DNA of 64,000 nucleotides from Azospirillum canadense (GTDB lineage Bacteria > Pseudomonadota > Alphaproteobacteria > Azospirillales > Azospirillaceae): contig NZ_JAOQNG010000003.1 in NCBI RefSeq assembly GCF_025961225.1, positions 372,001 through 436,000 on the forward strand. Reading direction: 5' to 3'. The notes under the pieces are model-generated. The model was not told where the DNA came from, did no database searches, and worked only from the letters and a program-made list of their open reading frames with translations. Numbering within the stretch: position 1 is the stretch's first letter; every line of letters starts with the position of its first letter. Of the stretch, positions 60,164 to 64,000 are shown piece by piece. The position numbers and the translations under genes are program-made.

Positions 60164-61540
60164 ATGCTCAGCAATTCCCTGATCGAACTCGACCGTGCCC
60201 ATCTGGTGCATCCCGTCGCCTCGTATCGCGGCCATGAGAAGGCCGGCGTGCGGGTGATCGCCTCCGGCTCCGGGGCGACGGTCACCGACACGTCCGGCCA
60301 CCGGCTGGTCGACGGCTTCGCCGGCCTGTGGTGCGTCAACGCCGGCTATGGGCAGCAGAGCCTCGTCGAGGCCGCCACCCGCCAGATGCGGGAACTGCCC
60401 TACGCCACCGGCTATTTTGGGCTTGGCAGCGAACCGGCGATCCGGCTGGCGGCGGCGCTGGCCGAACGCGCGCCCGGCGACCTGAACCACGTCTTCTTCA
60501 CGCTCGGCGGGTCGGACGCGGTGGACAGCACCATCCGCTTCATCCGCTATTACTGGCAGGCCAAGGGCCAGCCGCAGCGCGACCAGTTCATCTCGGTGGA
60601 GCAGGGCTATCACGGCTCCTCCACCGTCGGCGCCGGACTGACCGCCCTGCCCGCCTTCCATGCCGGCTTCGGCGTCCCGTTCGACTGGCAGCACAAGATT
60701 CCGTCGCACTACGCCTACCGCAACCCAGTGGGCGACAATGCAGAGGCGATCATCGCCGCTTCGCTCGCGGCACTCGACGCCAAGATCGCCGAGATCGGCG
60801 GGCCGGAGCGGGTCGCCGCCTTCTATGCCGAACCGATCCAGGGTTCGGGCGGCGTCCTGGTGCCGCCCGACGGATGGATGAAGGCGATGCGCGACCGCTG
60901 CGGCAGCCTGGGCATCCTGTTCGTCGCCGACGAGGTCATCACCGGCTTCGGCCGCACCGGCCCGCTGTTCGCCTGCACCGACGACGGCGTGGTCCCCGAC
61001 CTGATGACCACGGCGAAGGGCCTGACCTCCGGCTATGTGCCGATGGGTGCCGTCTTCCTGTCCGACGCGGTGTACGCCACGATCGCCGATGCCGCCGGAA
61101 CCGCCGCCGTCGGCCATGGCTACACCTACTCCGCCCATCCCGTGAGCGCCGCGGTGGGGCTGGAGGCGCTGCGCCTCTACGAGGACGGCTTGCTGGCCAA
61201 CGGCGTGAAGGCCGGCGCCCGGCTGATGGCCGGGCTGCACGCGCTGCGCGACCATCCGCTGGTCGGCGACGTGCGCGGGCGCGGCATGCTGGCCGCCATC
61301 GAGCTGGTGGTGGACAAGGACCGCAAGACCCCCCTGCCCGCCGCCGCCGAACCGTCCCGCCGGATTTTCGACCGGGCCTGGGCCAACGGGCTGGTCATCC
61401 GCGCCTTCGCGAACGGCGTCCTGGGCTATGCCCCGCCGCTCTGCTGCACCGACGACGACATCGACGCGATCCTGGAGCGCACGGCCCGCTCGCTGGACCA
61501 GACGCTGGAGGATCCGGACGTCCACCGGGCGATGCGATAG
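60164..61540 (+). CDS. class III PLP-dependent aminotransferase
   Basis: A 458-residue omega-amino acid transaminase. VTDTSGHRLVDGFAGLWCVN at the start, FFTLGGSDAVDSTIRFIRYY, GYHGSSTVGAGLT, LFVADEVITGFGRTG, and the PLP lysine in LMTTAKGLTSGYVPMGA identify the family; relatives use putrescine, taurine, beta-alanine or 4-aminobutyrate. GGAGAGG precedes the ATG. With the two ALDH and the PuuB-like oxidase it forms a diamine/omega-amine breakdown set. Confidence 0.9.
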   Translation: MLSNSLIELDRAHLVHPVASYRGHEKAGVRVIASGSGATVTDTSGHRLVDGFAGLWCVNAGYGQQSLVEAATRQMRELPYATGYFGLGSEPAIRLAAALAERAPGDLNHVFFTLGGSDAVDSTIRFIRYYWQAKGQPQRDQFISVEQGYHGSSTVGAGLTALPAFHAGFGVPFDWQHKIPSHYAYRNPVGDNAEAIIAASLAALDAKIAEIGGPERVAAFYAEPIQGSGGVLVPPDGWMKAMRDRCGSLGILFVADEVITGFGRTGPLFACTDDGVVPDLMTTAKGLTSGYVPMGAVFLSDAVYATIADAAGTAAVGHGYTYSAHPVSAAVGLEALRLYEDGLLANGVKAGARLMAGLHALRDHPLVGDVRGRGMLAAIELVVDKDRKTPLPAAAEPSRRIFDRAWANGLVIRAFANGVLGYAPPLCCTDDDIDAILERTARSLDQTLEDPDVHRAMR

Positions 61541-61548
61541 ACGGAATT

Positions 61549-61582
61549 GGGGGTATCCGCGGAAGAATCCGTGAATACCCCC
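61549..61582. repeat. 34-bp imperfect palindrome after the aminotransferase gene
   Basis: Arms 61549-61563 and 61568-61582 (15 bases each) pair with two mismatches around an AGAA loop; they begin GGGGGTAT and end ATACCCCC. There is no T run after it. It could be an mRNA 3' stem or an operator for the HAD gene at 61808. Confidence 0.5.
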
Positions 61583-61807
61583 GTATCCAGCATATTCTGC
61601 CGTCCGGCACCAATGATTCAGAGACCGGCGTCTAGCCCATGGACCACACTGGAGGGGACAGAAGACCGGAACTCCGGACCACCTCCACATACGCCAGGGC
61701 GGCACCCCGGCGTCGGCCCGACACCCCGGCGGACGATCCTGCCGGACCTGAAACGACCCGCCGGACCGGATCGGTCCCCACGCGGTCCTTGATGAGGAGT
61801 TGGTGCG

Positions 61808-62542
61808 TTGCCCAAGAGTCTGCAGAGCTTCAAATATCTGACCTTTGACGTCGTCGGCACCCTGATCGATTTCGAATCCGGCATCACCGGATGCCTGGCC
61901 GCGATTGCTGCGGAGGCCGGAACCACGGTGGACGGCGAGGCGGCGCTGACCCTCTATCGCGAAGCGCGCTACGCCGACGACGCCGACCTGTTCCCCGACG
62001 ATCTGGCGCGCGTCTATTCGGTCATCGCGCCGAAGCTCGGCCTGCCCGCCGGAACGCGGTACGGTGAACGCCTGCGGGATTCCGCGGCGTCCTGGGCCGG
62101 CTTCCCCGACAGCCGAGAGGCCATGGCGCGGCTGGCGAAGCGGTACAAGCTGATCGCGATGACCAACGCGCGGCGCTGGGCCTTCACGCATTTCTCCCGC
62201 GAACTGGGCGACCCCTTCTACGCCGGCTTCACCGCCGACGACACCGGCGTGGAGAAGCCCGACCCGACCTTCTTCCAGCAGGTTTTCGACTTCGTCGAGC
62301 GCGACGGCGGCAGCAAGGACGACATCCTGCACGTCGCCCAGAGCCAGTATCACGACATCGGGGTTTCCCGGCGCCTTGGCCTGACGAATTGCTGGATCCA
62401 GCGGCGGCACGCGCAGAAGGGCTATGGCGGCACCATCGAGCCCGCCGAGTTCACCGAACCGGACTTCCATTTCCGCTCGATGGCGGACCTGGCCGACGCC
62501 GTGGACGCCGCGGCGGCAGGGCCGAAGACGGTCTCGGCGTAA
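61808..62542 (+). CDS. type II HAD hydrolase (haloacid dehalogenase-like)
   Basis: A 244-residue HAD protein: nucleophile in YLTFDVVGTLIDFESG (residues 10-25), LIAMTNARRWAF, GVEKPDPTFFQQVFDF with the catalytic Lys, and HVAQSQYHDIGVSRRLGL. The start is a TTG at 61808 with GAGGAG eight bases upstream. It is only moderately similar to the HAD gene at 58270, so the locus holds two different members. It precedes the binding-protein gene by 61 bases. Confidence 0.84.
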   Translation: MPKSLQSFKYLTFDVVGTLIDFESGITGCLAAIAAEAGTTVDGEAALTLYREARYADDADLFPDDLARVYSVIAPKLGLPAGTRYGERLRDSAASWAGFPDSREAMARLAKRYKLIAMTNARRWAFTHFSRELGDPFYAGFTADDTGVEKPDPTFFQQVFDFVERDGGSKDDILHVAQSQYHDIGVSRRLGLTNCWIQRRHAQKGYGGTIEPAEFTEPDFHFRSMADLADAVDAAAAGPKTVSA

Positions 62543-62603
62543 CCGGACCAAACCGGAGCGCGCTGAAAACGAACGAACAATATCCGAACAGAGTGAGGCA
62601 GAC

Positions 62604-64000
62604 ATGACCAAGACGCCTGAAACCTGGACCCGGGCCGACGACAGCATGGTCGAAAGCGCCATCCGGCGCGGTGCGAACCGCCGCGACCTGCTGAAGATGC
62701 TGCTGGCCGGCGGGGTGTCCCTTGCCGCCGCCGACCTCGTTCTGGGCCGCGCCAGCATGGCGCTGGCCGCCACGCCGGTGAAGGGCGGCGCGCTGAAGGC
62801 CGCCGGCTGGTCGGCCTCGACCGCCGACACGCTGGATCCGGCCAAGGCGTCGCTGTCGACCGACTATGTCCGCTGCTGTGCCTTCTACAACCGCCTGACC
62901 ACCCTCGACCAGAGCGGCATCCCGCAGATGGAGCTGGCCGAGAGCGTGGAATCGGGCGACGCCAAGACCTGGACGGTCAAACTGCGCAAGGGCGTCACCT
63001 TCCACGACGGCAAGTCGCTGACCGCCGACGACGTGGTGTATTCGCTGAAACGCCACCTCGATCCCGCCGTCGGGTCGAAGGTCGCGAAGATCGCCGCGCA
63101 GATGACGGAGTTCAAGGCCGTCGACAAGAACACCGTCGAAATCACGCTGGCCAGCCCCAACGCCGATCTGCCGACCATCCTGGCCACCCACCACTTCATG
63201 ATCGTGGCCGACGGCACCACCGACTTCTCCAAGGGCAACGGCACCGGCGCCTTCACCTGCAAAAGCTTCGAGCCGGGCGTGCGCTCCGTCGGCCTGCGCA
63301 ACCCGAACTACTGGAAGGGCGGGCCGAACGTCGACTCCTTCGAATTCTTCGCGATCAGCGACGACAACGCCCGCGTCAATGCGCTGTTGTCCGGCGACAT
63401 CCATCTCGCCGCATCAATCAACCCGCGTTCCACGCGGCTGGTCGACGGGCAGAAGGGCTTCGCCCTGTCGAAGACGACCTCGGGCAACTACACCGACCTA
63501 AACATCCGCCTGGATATGGAGCCCGGCAGCCGCAAAGACTTCGTCGATGGGATGAAGTACATCGTCAACCGCGAGCAGATCGTCAAATCGGCCCTGCGCG
63601 GCTACGGCGAGGTGGGCAACGACCAGCCGGTGTCGCCGGTCAACCCGTACCACAACGCCGCCCTGAAGCCGAAGGCCTACGACCCGGAAAAGGCGAAGGC
63701 CCTGTTCAAGAAGGCGGGCGTGCTGGGACAGTCCATCCCGGTGATCACATCGGATGCCGCGTCGTCGGCCATCGACATGGCGATGGTGATCCAAGCCTCC
63801 GCCGCCGAGATCGGCATGAAGCTCGACGTCCAGCGCGTGCCGTCTGACGGCTATTGGAGCAACTACTGGCTGAAGGCTCCGGTCCATTTCGGCAACATCA
63901 ACCCGCGGCCGACGCCGGACATCCTGTTCTCCCTGCTCTACGCCTCCGAAGCGCCGTGGAACGAGAGCAAGTACAAGTCCGATAAGTTCGACAAGATGAT
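62604..64000 (+). CDS. ABC transporter substrate-binding protein, peptide/opine type (SBP_bac_5), cut by window edge
   Basis: At least 465 residues, open at the right edge. It has a Tat signal (RRGANRRDLLKMLLAGG), then TPVKGGALKAAGWSASTADT, GKSLTADDVVYSLKRHLDPA and LKAPVHFGNINPRPTPDILF. It is a close paralogue of the protein at 36152-37756, matching along the whole visible length. The ATG at 62604 follows GAGTGAGG. The permeases and ATPases are expected just beyond the window. Confidence 0.9.
   Translation, partial: MTKTPETWTRADDSMVESAIRRGANRRDLLKMLLAGGVSLAAADLVLGRASMALAATPVKGGALKAAGWSASTADTLDPAKASLSTDYVRCCAFYNRLTTLDQSGIPQMELAESVESGDAKTWTVKLRKGVTFHDGKSLTADDVVYSLKRHLDPAVGSKVAKIAAQMTEFKAVDKNTVEITLASPNADLPTILATHHFMIVADGTTDFSKGNGTGAFTCKSFEPGVRSVGLRNPNYWKGGPNVDSFEFFAISDDNARVNALLSGDIHLAASINPRSTRLVDGQKGFALSKTTSGNYTDLNIRLDMEPGSRKDFVDGMKYIVNREQIVKSALRGYGEVGNDQPVSPVNPYHNAALKPKAYDPEKAKALFKKAGVLGQSIPVITSDAASSAIDMAMVIQASAAEIGMKLDVQRVPSDGYWSNYWLKAPVHFGNINPRPTPDILFSLLYASEAPWNESKYKSDKFDKM

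Noticed and set aside
59957..62845. A 962-codon reverse open frame
   Set aside because: Antisense to GNAT, aminotransferase and HAD genes with clear motifs.

Overview
The window is a high-GC stretch (coding frames strongly GC-biased at third positions) in which nearly every gene is catabolic, transport or mobile. Gene types and style (liv-type and Pot-type ABC transporters, opine-oxidase-like flavoproteins, hydantoinase pairs, TTG starts with strong Shine-Dalgarno sites, IS6, IS110 and ISKra4 elements) suggest an alphaproteobacterium of the Rhodospirillales, most like Azospirillum, and an accessory replicon or catabolic island rather than core chromosome. That placement is inference; no rRNA, tRNA or replication gene is visible.

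Region A (1-15417): a coenzyme F420 locus. A complete F420 biosynthesis operon (npdG, cofE, cofD, cofC, fused cofG-cofH, then a RibA-like protein without its zinc cysteines) follows pxpA. Divergent to it run pxpB, pxpC and a HutC-type GntR regulator. Upstream lie an F420-type luciferase-like oxidoreductase, a two-subunit CoA-transferase, a fold-type II PLP enzyme and, divergently, the start of a molybdopterin hydroxylase. The same half-site, GGT(A/T)CTA, lies in both divergent control regions. I infer an F420-dependent pathway in which a (probably N-heterocyclic) compound is hydroxylated to a lactam, processed by the F420 enzyme, opened by the ATP-dependent PxpABC-like lactamase and handled as a CoA ester. 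This is the most interesting system in the window.

Region B (15722-22236): a phytanoyl-CoA dioxygenase-like oxygenase beside a five-gene liv-type ABC importer. An IS6-family element has inserted into the last codons of livF and supplies its stop codon.

Region C (22408-32538): L-carnitine catabolism (carnitine dehydrogenase, BKACE-type dehydrocarnitine cleavage enzyme, betainyl-CoA thioesterase) with a divergent FCD-type GntR regulator, three TGATCAG operator-like repeats, a DAO-type oxidase that could act downstream, and a Pot-like ABC importer. A decayed IS5-type transposase lies between the oxidase and the regulator.

Region D (32539-36151): a mobile-element junction with an IS630 scrap, an ISKra4-family transposase, a perfect 36-bp palindrome, and an IS110-family transposase flanked on both sides by foldable noncoding DNA that could encode its guide (bridge/seek) RNA.

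Region E (36152-64000): amine/opine-like catabolism. It holds a Tat-exported peptide/opine-type binding protein, an old-yellow-enzyme-type demethylase, a LysR regulator, a three-part opine-oxidase-like flavoenzyme split over a divergent promoter together with hydantoinase A/B, a DMT exporter, two two-domain GNAT proteins, a six-gene operon (ArgE-like deacylase, GhrA-like reductase, cupin, two aldehyde dehydrogenases, tartrate-dehydrogenase-like enzyme) closed by a strong terminator, a PuuB-like amine oxidase, a class III aminotransferase, two type II HAD hydrolases and, at the right edge, a close paralogue of the first binding protein.
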